51,038 nt of DNA from Gamsiella multidivaricata (lineage: Eukaryota > Mortierellomycota > Mortierellomycetes > Mortierellales > Mortierellaceae), in NCBI RefSeq assembly GCF_025024155.1, contig NW_026251848.1, forward strand, positions 1-51,038, written 5' to 3'. Made by a program: the position numbers and the translations under genes. Under the pieces are notes generated by a model that was given only the letters and a program-made list of their open reading frames with translations, made no database searches and was not told where the DNA came from. This document shows positions 25,453 through 35,891 of this stretch, piece after piece (within the stretch, counting starts at the first letter, position 1; each line of letters starts with the position of its first letter).

Positions 25453-25963
25453 GAGAAGAGAATAAAGTGAGAGAGGAATGGAATAAAACAAGCTTGATTT
25501 TTTTAAATTGATTTCAGACGTCTTTGCTCTCTGGTGACTTGGACAAATTGACCATGACGCGTCCAGCATAAAAACCTTTTTTCAATTCTTCACTTCCTTC
25601 ACTTCCTTCACTCTCCCATGCCTCCATGCCACCATTTGACTTCTCCCAGCTCAGCAGGTAAGGGAATGATTCCTAGCTTTCCTCACTTTTCAGCCCTAAA
25701 CTAAACTCTGGGAATGTTTATGGTCAGGTCCAAATGACCGTTCTCTGTCCAAAGGACGCATTCAATTTATTTTATAGGACAAAGCCTTACATCAACCTTA
25801 ACTCCTCTTTTTGCATTTCAAACTTCAATAGACTTTGGTGATTTCCCACTTTCAACCCTCTTTCTCTTTCAACTCTTCACTGCCCTGATTCAATTACTTC
25901 ATTCCAGCAAACACACTACACAATCGACCACGACTCTTCCCTCGCACTACTCGACTTCACGGG

Positions 25964-28900
25964 ATGGGTTTGAAGGGTTGGTTCCCCTTCATTTGCAAGA
26001 AGGGATACGAGCCCACAGTCATTCAGCAATCAGGAACAACAACAACCTCAACCACATCCACCAAGAGGATCGATTTGCTCTCGCGGTTCTCGGTCATTCG
26101 TACCGCCTATACACAAAACTCTGTAGAAAAGGCCCATGCGATCCTGGAAAAGGATATTGAGCAGTTCGGTTCCAAGGATACTGTTATTGTCTATGTGGAT
26201 GGAGCCCAGGCGCAAGAGAAAGAACACACCGCACAGGCTCGACAGAAGACCCGAGAGAAGGCGGCAAGCCGTTGCAAAGAGGCCTTGGACTTTCTTCAAG
26301 ACAGGATCAACCGCAATTTAAAAGTCCGGAAACGACACTTCACAGATGTGAAGACAAATATGGCATCAACATTCTACTGGTCCCTGCCCATCCGAGCGTC
26401 CTTTGTGGAGTATATGACCCAAGCGGGATGGAAGGTATAGACCTGTGAGACTGAGGCCGACGTCGCGATCGCTCGGGACTGCGAACCAGGCGACATTGTT
26501 GTTTCTGCAGATAGCGACATGATGGCCTACCCCAGTATCTCAACCTTATGGCGTCCTATCGCCAGGAACTTGATCTTGGTATACAATCTGAAGGACGTCC
26601 GTCGCACTCTCGACTTCTCAGAGGCCAACTCACAGCCCTTGCAGTTGTATCTGGCAACGATTACGGCAAGAGCATCTACTCGCTTGGTGCAGCTACCAAT
26701 TACTCTGTTATCAAAGCCATCCGAGACAAAGGTATTTTATATTGGTGTGTGTGACAGAGTTAGACTTTGACCTTTAACTAACTAAATATTGTTTGCCACT
26801 CTTTTTAGACACCCTGGGTACAGTAGCCGAGTATCTGAACGATCCCAAGGTTGCATCCAAGAATGCTGCTGTCCGTAACAACGAGGAAAAGACATTTGAA
26901 GTGGCCATCAAAGTTTTCGTATATCTCAAGCAGACTCCTGTCACCAGCAGTCCCCCCTCTGTTGGAAGCCCAGCCTACGGCGATCTTCACAGACGGTTTT
27001 TGGATCTTTGTGCCCTGTATAGGCAACAAAAGGAAAACGGCCCTTCACAAACGAGGTAAATTGTTTTGGTCTTTTTTTTGAGCAATGGCTTTGCATTCAC
27101 TCCTTCATTCATCTCATCTCTGCCTTATTTTTTTGATGTTTATAGTCCTCCCGAGGTGCCCATTATACGACTGCACCACTCTCATGCGGCGATCAGGTTC
27201 AAGACTGTGGAGTCGCCTGCTGTGCTGAAACGTGTCTCTGGTCACTTGGGATCATTGCCATCACAAGAGCTTCAGTCAGATGTGCAGGACCAGTCAACTG
27301 TCTCTCAACGTCGTCTCAGCAACTAGAGAGACACCCACCATTAGCGAGGGCAAATATCCCAAAAAATCGTCAAAGGTACTCCTTCAAGATGAGGACAGGA
27401 TCAACCCAGCGCCCACCGCCAGACAAGATGAAGGTTTATAAGTTTAAACCATACAAGGAATGGACCGACTCTCCTGAAGACTCAACCCTGGACAGTAAAG
27501 CCAAACCCAAGGTCAAGCCCAAGCCCAAGTTCAAGATCAAGACCCTCGCTACCTCGACTGCAAATACCAGGAAGCTGGCAGTCATGCGCCACTTGGCTTA
27601 CCATCATCCCACCTCGTCCCTTAAAGTTGGTACTCTGGCCGCGAACGTCAAGCGAGCAGTACCAAACAATGGTGTTCTCCACAAGAGGTCATACATTGCA
27701 TCCGAGATCTGGTGCAGGAAGCAGCCCGAGTAAAGCGGAAAGGCCAGCAAGTGATCGGAAAGTTTGTCGACTACATCAACAAGCATGGACTAGGACCCAT
27801 TGATCGTCAATTTATGGATCTGTTCTGTCCTCGAGTATCCATGAATGATGTCAAGGATGAGGAGAATGAAGAGACGGAGGAGGAGGAGGATGGGACAGCG
27901 AGGACGATTTGGACGACAAGCCAAAGGGTGGCAGAGGCTCTGCTCAGTCCTCTTTCCTGTTGAGTTTCCTGACATCCATATACTCTGGAAACCGCCCAAG
28001 AAATGCTGGTACTGGCTCGACAGTCAATGAATTTATTGATCGACCCATTCATCTCCAGCTGTACACACCACCACCACCGGCATCTGATGGCTGCAAGCAC
28101 AAAGCAGTCTTTACACCATCGGAACTGGTAGCATCCGTCTCCACCCAACTCAGGGTCGAACTCAAGAAGATGTACAAGAACGGTTCCTGCGATCTGTACA
28201 AAAAGGTAAGGGTTGCAAACTGCTAGTCAGTTCAATATGCATCAAGCCAACAGCAAACAAAGGTAATTATTCTTACTTATTATTTTCTATCTCTTGGATT
28301 GTAGCTCATGGCAAGAAAGGAAAAGGGTCTCTTGGGTTCCGACGTTGATGTGGAGATTCAGGGGGAAGTATCTGCTGTTGAGAACTTCCTTGCCCTTAAC
28401 AGAATCAGTCCAAACCCTCGAAGGATCATTCCCATAACAAGTTCAAGGCAACCGTTTGTGAGTTTTACGGAGCGTAACCTTGTTGGGTTCTTTTTCAGTC
28501 GTGGAGGGGTTCTGAGAGCTCAGGTTCAGGAACTGGTCGGTACCATCTGCACTTCTATTGTAGATGCCCAGGAGCATATAGGCAATATGGAACCTGGGAT
28601 TCTCATCAAAAAAATTCCTGGCTGATATCGGTCTCAAGGGCCTGACCAGTCGCTAGCGGCGAAAAGCAGGGCATCGTGGGGCAATCGAGTTGCTAAACCT
28701 TGAGGAACTCGAGACCGATCTTCATATGTTGGACAGCAAGGACTTCCGACCGGAAACTTATCTCACCAAGAAGTATGTCCCAAGGGGACAGTGCGGACCG
28801 ATGGCTTCCATCTACAGCTATTATGTTTTAAGCGCAGAGAGCTTCTGTCAGTCAAGTGGAAACGGCTTCCTCAAGATCGATTGCCACGACGATTGACTAC

Positions 28901-30130
28901 GACACTCCATGGAACCGGCGACCACCTGACTGAAATTCGAAACGTCCTTGGAAGCAAGGAGGACATAGCACAACTTTGGCCAGATGTCGATCCCCGTGAC
29001 ATCAAGACACTCACCCTCGATGCCGGTCAGGCTTTTGTAGTAGGCGCCTACGCACATCTACCACAATCAAGCAAAGGCAAGGATCCAGTGCTTGGTGCTG
29101 TATCAACCTTTGAGGCACCGTCCACCATTGCGTCTCCTACAACACCAATGGCACCACCGCCAGTGCAGGACTCGACACAATCACCATCTTCAGCGACACA
29201 CCACAACAAGACGCCTCATCATAATCTTGCCGTAAACCAAAAGGCGGTAATGCAGCCCACATTTCGATACCGGCGATGGCTCCAGGAAGCGAGTAAGATG
29301 GTTCCTGAGGGCCAACCACAGTCTATTGAGTAAATCGAGTCCCAACTTCCTCCTCTTCGAGGTCCAGAGGCTAGTGTAACCAACTATGTCGCAAGACTGG
29401 AACAAGTTGAGGACCAACTGATGGAGTTTTACAATGGGAACAACAATCGATTCAAGAAAAACACGTGGGACATGGAGCGTGCCAAACACATCGAATACCA
29501 GGCCATTGCCAACAGTTTACTCAGGATCGTTGGTAGGAGCATTGGCGAACGTTGCAAGAGTCCAGTATTGATTGGTGTGGGCCTGGGTGATTTCAGAAGC
29601 TCGAAGCGGCTATCATCTCTGCATGGGACGTTTTTGTCTTACTTCATCCCTCTGGTAGGCAAAGTGTTTATTTTTATCATCTATAACACCTTCAAAAAAC
29701 CGACCGCAAATGAGTAACATTTTTTTCTTAATTTTATACATAGGCGCGCTCCCTCGGATACGTTGTTGTTGGTATTGAAGAGTACTATACTTCAAAAAAA
29801 TGCCCGAACTGTGAGGAGTTTGTGGCCCAGGTGACCATACGCCAGCTCTTCTGCCCCCATTGTGGCAAGTATTATCACAGAGATGTTATGGCGGCGCAAA
29901 ACATGTCCAATATCGTCCAAGGGCACCTTTTGGAGCAGAAAAGACCTCTCTACTTGCAGCCCAAAACAGCAGATGGAAGGTATCCCTGGATCGAACCATC
30001 GACATCCGATCAAGGGGCAGTTGATGGAACCAGCAAGTCCACTGGAAGCACGAGTGCTCGCAAGAAACGATCGTCTCCCGCAACCCCAACATCAAGGAAA
30101 CACCCTACCAAGATGGCTAAAGAACTTTAA
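25964..30130 (+). pseudogene. FEN1/XPG-like nuclease fused to Fanzor (TnpB-like) nuclease, copy A
   Basis: The N-terminal half opens MGLKGWFPFICKKGYEP, an XPG-N-type start, then VIVYVDGAQAQEK (the VFDG-type acidic site). XPG-I follows: ETEADVAIA, VVSADSDMMAY and VVSGNDYGKSIYSLG, which parallel FEN1 EAEA, TEDMD and LGSDY. After a Lys/Pro-rich linker comes the Fanzor half, from about 28791: VRTDGFHLQLLCFKRREL, RuvC-I LTLDAGQAFVVGAY (Asp 29019-29021), GVGLGDF, GIEEYYTSKKCPNC with CPHCGKYYHRDVMAAQNM (RuvC-III Asp 29882-29884). This fits the published Fanzor/TnpB pattern D-x(125,275)-[TS][TS]xx-C4-x(5,50)-RD, with 226 aa between Asp and TS. Breaks are a TAG at 26438-26440, a frame change near 26630, several shifts between 27300 and 28790, and a TAA at 29331-29333. 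Introns 26732-26808, 27056-27145 and 29655-29743 remain canonical. Confidence 0.85.
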
Positions 30131-30134
30131 TTTT

Positions 30135-30174
30135 TGTGTGTCAGGTCACACACACCCAAATGCCGATAATGGCA
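30135..30174 (+). other. Two small stem-loops just after the copy A stop codon
   Basis: TGTGTG/CACACA with a 6-nt loop (30135-30152) and TGCC/GGCA with a 6-nt loop (30161-30174) sit within 45 bp of the Fanzor stop. Fanzor guide RNAs are made from the 3' end of the gene and the element end, so this is where one would look. The stems are short and may be chance. Confidence 0.25.
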
Positions 30175-30231
30175 ACGATTTTTACGATTTAGGTGACGTA
30201 ATTGTAGATTTCATAGTGCTATAGTCAAGGA

Positions 30232-30246
30232 GTCACCGAAGGCGCG
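30232..30246 (+). repeat. Right copy of imperfect 15-bp direct repeat flanking MULE + Fanzor A
   Basis: It matches the copy at 22626-22640 in 14 of 15 bases, 102 bp after the copy A stop codon and 42 bp before the tail of copy B. An inverted partial copy (GGTGACGT, 30192-30199) lies just inside. Confidence 0.45.
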
Positions 30247-30287
30247 CCACTCAAATGCGGAACACACACAAATGGATAAATGCTAGA

Positions 30288-32718
30288 CTAGGACGACTGG
30301 CGAGCAGCTATCTTACGGCGAGCAGCTATCTTACGGCGAGCAGCTATCTTACGGCGGGCTTCATGCTCACTCATAGAGGCTGGTCGCTTGGATCCCCCAG
30401 CTTGACCTTGCCCTTGCCCTTGCCTCGCTGCGCTACTGCTGCTGCTGCTGATGCTACTGTCCCCGACCTCTGTGTGCGGCCTTGCATCTTGCATTCAAGG
30501 GTAGTTCCCATCCTTATCCACCGGCTGAAGTTAGAGCGGTCGCTGTTGATGGAGTAAATGACTGCGAACGACATTACAAATGTTGTGTCCTGCCACAATA
30601 TCGCAGTGCATGGTAGTACCATAATTTAAGCAGTGTAGCCTGCGGATCTCGACCTGTCCGACAAACTGCTCGCAGGTTAGACACTTCTTGGACGTGTAGT
30701 ATTCATTCACTCTAACCACGATGTATCCAAGTGACCTGGCCTATGTGAGCGTTAATATAAAAAAAAGTATCAATAATATTAGTACAATATTCACAATACC
30801 CAAACATGATACAGATCTGCATACTTGCTTGGTGATGCGTTACCAAAGTAGGACTGAAAGACTCGTGCAATGAGGAAAGCCTGGCCTTTGTCGAGAACTT
30901 GCCTAGGCCGACTCCGATCATTAACCTTGTTAGTCTCATCCCTTTTCCTGCCGATGTTTCCTCCAACTGCCTTGAGAAGACTCTCTGTAATGAATCTGTA
31001 TTCGGCATCCCGCGCTCTTCTTGCGTCCCACTTGTGCTTCTTGAACCGATTGTTGCCGTTGTAGAACTCCTGTAGTCGCTCTTCCACTTTCTCCAGCTCT
31101 ACGACATGGTTCGTGAAGCTAATACCCTGGCCGCGCAGTGGTGATAGTTTAGTTTCAATGTTGCTGATGGATTCGATTCCATTGCCTAGCACGATATTCT
31201 TCTGCTCTTCCATCCATCTTCGATGCTTGAATGTAGGCTGATAGACGGCCTTTTGCTTGACTGCGAGATTACGAAAAGTCGCGGGGACCTGAGGCTGAGA
31301 GGCGTCTTCGGAGGGGCTGGCCATATCCGCGTCATCGCATTTTTCTCCAGTCACCGTCGTCGCGCTGCCGGGGTCATGGTCTTCGGGCAGCAGCAGGCTG
31401 GCACCCACGACACACGCTTGGCCCAGATCGATACTCAGAATCTTGATCTGATCGAGTGCGCAACCCCAAAGGTCGATAACATCCTGCTGAGTCTTCACAA
31501 CGTTTCGGATCTTGATTAAGTAATAGTCCACTCCTCCGGTGGTGGAGATGATTCTTGGGCAAGACGTTCTCAGGAAGACCCCTGTATCGCATCGACTGCA
31601 GTTCCTTCATCTTAAAAGCTAGCACCTGCAGACGAAACCCGTCTGTCCGAATGGAGCCTTGATGGACATAGCTGCGTTCGGTGTAGTTCCTTGGATCAAA
31701 GTTGGCCTGCCAAAGGGATTGAATGTGCTCTCGCATCGCCGCCAAGTCCATCATAGAAGTTGAGTCCTTGAAACTCCTAGGCTCTTTGCGTGGTTCTGAC
31801 TTGCCGACGTTCGAAAGTAGCTTTGTAATGATGGTGCCGGCAGGCCTTGACTGAAGCCACAATTGTAGATCTGGCTGGGATAACGGCGTGTTCGCGCTTG
31901 GGAAATCCCCGTATCAATTCTCGAAGATATGTCTGCAGAATTGTGTTCTTCCAGAACAAAATGCAGGGTTCTCTCTCGGAAAAAGGCATGAAAGGCCTTT
32001 CTGGTGCCGTGAGTGGAGCCGTCTTGCGGTAGCTCCGGCTAGAGTAGTTCAAGAGACGAAATTCTCAATCGCCGGAAGGCTCGGATCAACTTCGGTACGA
32101 GATCCTTCTGCTACTAGGCCCTTCGCCTTTTTGGCTTGAAACTATTATGAACATTATGAACATTATGAACATGCCGTCGACGTTAGTTTTGTAATCCTTT
32201 TTAGTGTCTTCAATGGTTCCCACATGTATAGTTATAAGCGTTAACTGTACATACTGCGCAAAAGCTTGTCGATCAGCCAAAGACCAATAGAAAGCTGATT
32301 TCAGATGCTTGCGGACGCCAAGGAGATGCTGCTTCCGGACTCGTAGGTTACTGTTCACGCGATTCTCGAGTTGAAGGAGCTGTATACTGGCTCGCGTGAG
32401 GTTTTTTTGTCGCGCAGCGTCTCGGCGCACCTGAGTGAATAAATTCTCCTGCGAAGGAGGACTATCTAGATAGAGGACAAGCTTGTCGGAAGGCCCATAC
32501 TTCAGTATCTCCTGTTCGACAATAGGATGAGCAATGTCTATGGGCTGTGAGGAGTACGCGTTGCGGATGATGGTATAAAAAGATCCGAGGACGTCGACGC
32601 GTATTACTAAATTGTGATAAAACGAGACGGGGAGGTGGAGCAGTTGGGTGGAAGGATAGCGAAGGACGGGCTCGTGCCCTTTTTTTTTCAGAAAGGGCCA
32701 CAGGCCTGCAATGCCCAT
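30288..32718 (-). pseudogene. FEN1/XPG-like–Fanzor fusion, copy B (internally deleted)
   Basis: Starts at ATG 32718 with MGIAGLWPFLKKKGHEP, then RVDVLGSFYTIIRNAY, LVLYLDSPPSQEN and NSNLRVRKQHLLGVRKHL, aligning with copy A. The whole XPG-I part and most of the linker are missing: after about 32240 the next recognisable block is APERPFMPFSERE (near 32000), the counterpart of the copy A block near 28450. The Fanzor half continues in shifted frames: GSIRTDGFRLQVLAFKMKEL, RuvC-I ILSIDLGQACVVGA (Asp 31427-31429), RLMIGVGLGKFS, and VNEYYTSKKCLTC. The last zinc Cys is changed (CLNYG) and the RD motif reads CD, so it could not be fully active. The tail carries LQPVDKDGNYP after a stop, matching LQPKTADGRYP of copy A, then (RRKIAA)3. 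It is tail-to-tail with copy A. Divergence from A is large, so it is not a recent duplicate. Confidence 0.8.
30301..30354. repeat. Three exact 18-bp tandem repeats in the copy B tail
   Basis: The unit CGAGCAGCTATCTTACGG is repeated three times without mismatch. On the minus strand it encodes a basic (RRKIAA)n tail. The unit is in frame with the copy B tail reading. Confidence 0.95.
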
Positions 32719-33748
32719 GATAGCCTACGCAACGATGAAAATATGGAGCTTTTTTTTCGAACAACGACAGTGAAGGAGCGCGAGAGTATATGAACAGTGT
32801 AGAAGAGTTGTGTGAGGGACCTGGCCGCGCGAAAAAGCAGGAGTCCTTGGCACAGATCTTTTGATCTGCTTAAGTGATTAAGAAAGGTTTCGATATGTTG
32901 ATTGTTTATATGCATGGCGGTTTACTTTCACGCTGTATGAATGTCCCTCCTGCCATTTCTGCACCTTGTTGAGCAGGGACTCTTGTGTGCGATCGTCAGC
33001 CCGTTGCGCTGTACCTGAACAGCAATTGGCCGATCATCGACAATCCTATGCAGATACACCCTTTCTTATCCTTGCTCTTGTTCATCAAACTTGCTGTTGC
33101 GCTTTTCCTTTTCGCCTCTACTCATTTTGCCCATCTTTATTCCACATAAATCCCCTACGTCTCAAAGATATTATACGTACAGATGGTATTGTTGACTTGG
33201 CTGTGCTTTCGTGTTTCTAAAATCCGCGGCAAAATGACTAGCTTTCCTAGCGTAAATGATTGATTACTTCGTATATCTTACTGCAGTTGGAGCAGGAAAA
33301 AGAGAACCTCCCTCCCGGGTTTCTGAAGCAGTATGATCATATTCGCAGAGGCATTTACCGAGCGCGTATGAAGAGTGCCAACGTGAGCTAGGAGCCATGT
33401 GGATGGAACTGGGTAATGTTGTCCATCACTCGGAAGACCGGAAAAGTAGAGAGTGCACATTGGAGTATATGCAGAGCGCAACGGCGGCTCTCAGAGTTGC
33501 AGTCCGGGAGGTAAAAGGAATTGATGAAGTGGGTGCGGGGTGCAGAAAACTTCGAAATACACGCAGCTGCACAATTTATTATTGAAAAATATCGCTGAAA
33601 GAAATTAAGGCTCTTTCGAAGACATCTATGATTGAGATCAGTGTTCGCGTCTGATAATGCTTTTTCTTCTCTCTCTCATCTTTCCTTGATCATCACCTCT
33701 ACACCCAAAGCCCCATGTCTTGTAACTTTACATTCTCGTGACTCCGCG
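32719..33748. other. Spacer between head-to-head relics B and C
   Basis: About 1 kb without a recognised gene. A CT-rich stretch (33660-33710) precedes the copy C start, as in a fungal promoter. One plus ORF (33397-33585) includes an RECTLEYMQSATAALRVAVR segment. This resembles the KCTLEYLKSVVATTKNTSLE end of the MULE protein, so scraps of a second MULE may lie here. Confidence 0.4.
33430..33540 (+). pseudogene. Possible scrap of a second MULE C-terminus
   Basis: The translated segment SRECTLEYMQSATAALRVAV, followed by REVKGIDEVGAGCRK, parallels the MULE C-terminus at 22660-22760 (KCTLEYLKSVVATTKNTSLE, then IQGLNASQAGRRYQK) in residue pattern and spacing. It is the only part recognised, and it lies on the opposite strand to the main MULE relic. 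It ends about 210 bp before copy C, so the MULE/FEN1-Fanzor pairing may recur here. Confidence 0.4.
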
Positions 33749-34676
33749 ATGTGTATCGACGGCCTGTGGCCTTCTCTGAAAAAGACTACTGTGCGCTATG
33801 AACTCGCCTCAGTCCTTTTTACAACAGCCCAACGCGTCGAGTAGACACTTTAGGGTCCCTATTTCTTTACCATTCGTATGCCTCCATATCCCGCACGATG
33901 GAGGTTGCACACGCCATCATCGAGAGGGCAATAGAAAAGCTCGGGATCGCTGCCAACTCGGCTCTTTACTAGGGTGGTCCTTCCCCGCAAGAAAAGGAGT
34001 TTATCTATACCCGTATCCGTCGACAGACGATCCGCACAAGAACCTTGGCGCGGGCTCAAGGTGGCCTCAGTCATCTGGAGTATCGCGTGGAAAAGAAGCT
34101 ACACGTGCGGAAACAGCACTTTCTTACCACGCAGAGAAACCTGGCAGAGACTTTCTATCGAACGCTGGAGGCCCGGCAGGCCTTTGCAAGGCATCTTTGG
34201 CAGGGGAGGTGGTCTGTGAAAGAATTTCAGACCGAGGTGGATTTCATAGTCGCTCAAGACAGCATGCCCGACGACATTGCCCTGCCGTGGGGATAGCGAC
34301 ATGCTCATTTACGCAAGGATTGTGATGTATATCACCATATTATCTTGCTTATTGAAAGTGCCCCATTTCTCTGAATCTGCCAGCACTCGGTGCCGATTCT
34401 TTATTAAGAGCATAGTGCTTCTGAGACTACCTCCTATATTTCTGGTTTCCTATACTAGATCCATTATTTAAAGGGCAAGGATCTCGACTGTGTGGCGACC
34501 GATCTCGAAAAACCAACTTGTCGTTTACGACGTTCCAGGCATCCTAGCAGCACTAAGGATCAATAGGACTCAGCTTACAGTCCTGATCGTGGTCTCCAAG
34601 AATGACTACAGTGCCAACGTTCACTCGCTGGGGCGCGCCACCAACTTCAGCATTATCAAGCATTTGGATGGCGATG
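33749..34676 (+). pseudogene. FEN1/XPG-like half of the same family, copy C
   Basis: Begins ATG 33749 with MCIDGLWPSLKK and breaks at a TAG after RVE. Homologous blocks continue in other frames: VAHAIIERAIEKLG, KLHVRKQHFLTTQRNLAETF, EARQAFARHL, TEVDFIVAQDS. The DSDMLIY catalytic motif follows in a shifted frame near 34297, then VWRPISKNQLVVYDV and VVSKNDYSANVHSLGRATNF. It ends at GATG|GTAATG (34676/34677), the same position and phase as the intron at 26732 in copy A, so the gene structure is shared. In the SGNDY motif Gly is replaced by Lys. No Fanzor half was found downstream. It is either truncated or descends from a FEN1-only member. Confidence 0.7.
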
Positions 34677-35891
34677 GTAATGTTCACTGAGAGATCTTCA
34701 ACCATTTGCGCTACTTGTGTGAGCTTGGTCTGATGTCAAGGTGGCGCATCAATGATACAGCAGTATCTATCTCACAGTCTGGTCGTTATTAAGAATGCAG
34801 TATCTGCAATGTCGTTTGCGAGCATTTGCTCCACCAATATCGACTTCTATATCTGCAGCCAATGGATGAGAACGGGATGTAACCGTGGAAGCAAGTTGTA
34901 AAGTCGTAGACAGAGGAAAACACCTGCACCAGCGTAGTTTCTGCCCCTGCAGGACAAGAAGGCCGCCGAAGGCCACAAGCGGGCAGCATCTGTGTCTTTA
35001 GAACAGAGGGGTCGGCCACCAGCTGGACCCTTAGCAGGCTGCTTCAACTTTACTTCTGTTTGTCAGCAAGCTCATTAAAATGATCAGTTACATAAAAGGA
35101 ACTAAACGTCCAGCATCGAGAATGGAGTTCTGTATCTTTTTGGCGACGTAGTATTCTGTTCATGCGGGTGGGTAAACCAACAGGAACCATTTTTTTTCTT
35201 TTTTCCTATTCAGGGACCCATTGGGATATTATTCTGGAAACTATGCGTGCACCTTTTTTTTTTTTTTTCTTTCTCAGGAAGCATTGAGGAAGCATCGGTA
35301 GAGATCATGAATCCAGATTAGGCACAACGGGTTTCTCTATAAAGAAGCATCCTTGCCTTTTGTCCTACAGCATGCAAAGCAGCCGTGAACGATCCAGAAC
35401 CTCGAGTGCACGAGGTGGAACCGGGATTTATTTTAGGCCGCACTTGCCGTCATACGATTCAAGACAAAAAAAAAGAAAACCTTACGAGTTGACTACAAGT
35501 ATCACACGTTGCGGACACATCATCATTTTTTTTTCTTTCCGAATATGGTGGTCATCACCTATCTACACGCATATATTTTTTCTTTTGAGTTCTTTCCGTG
35601 AGATTTGTTCACGGTCTATCTAATAGGACACTACGGGGTATGCTGTTTTAAAAAGGGAAAGGGGGGGGGTATATATGTACAACTTGGAGGATCCAAGAGA
35701 AGAATAAAAGTAAAAGGCACGCGAAGCAAAAAAAAAAAGAGCAAGCAAAAGCGAAACGAGCAAAAAAAAAAAAAAAGAATGGGTATGCATAGCTAAGTGT
35801 GTATGGTACGTGAAGGTCATTAAAGTGAAGAAACCCCGGCGATTTGTGTACAATGGGAAGAATGAGAGAGAGAGAGGGGGAATGGCTGCTT
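34677..35891. other. 1.2-kb non-coding stretch after copy C
   Basis: No gene was recognised. T-runs occur at about 35253-35269 and A-runs at about 35728-35775, and an AGAGAGAGAG patch lies near 35867. The right part, next to 35892, is the 3' region of the RGS gene. Confidence 0.4.

Noticed and set aside
26438..26440. Stop codon in copy A explained as part of an intron (GTATAG donor)
   Set aside because: The frame continues directly with the conserved TCETEADVAIA block, leaving no space for an intron; a Tyr-codon nonsense change fits better.
30192..30199. GGTGACGT as a terminal inverted repeat partner of ACGTCACC at 22624-22631
   Set aside because: Only 8 bp, and it overlaps a common CRE-like motif; too weak to call a TIR.
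30301..30354. CRISPR-like array
   Set aside because: The three 18-bp units are directly adjacent without spacers and encode an in-frame basic tail; this is a coding tandem repeat.
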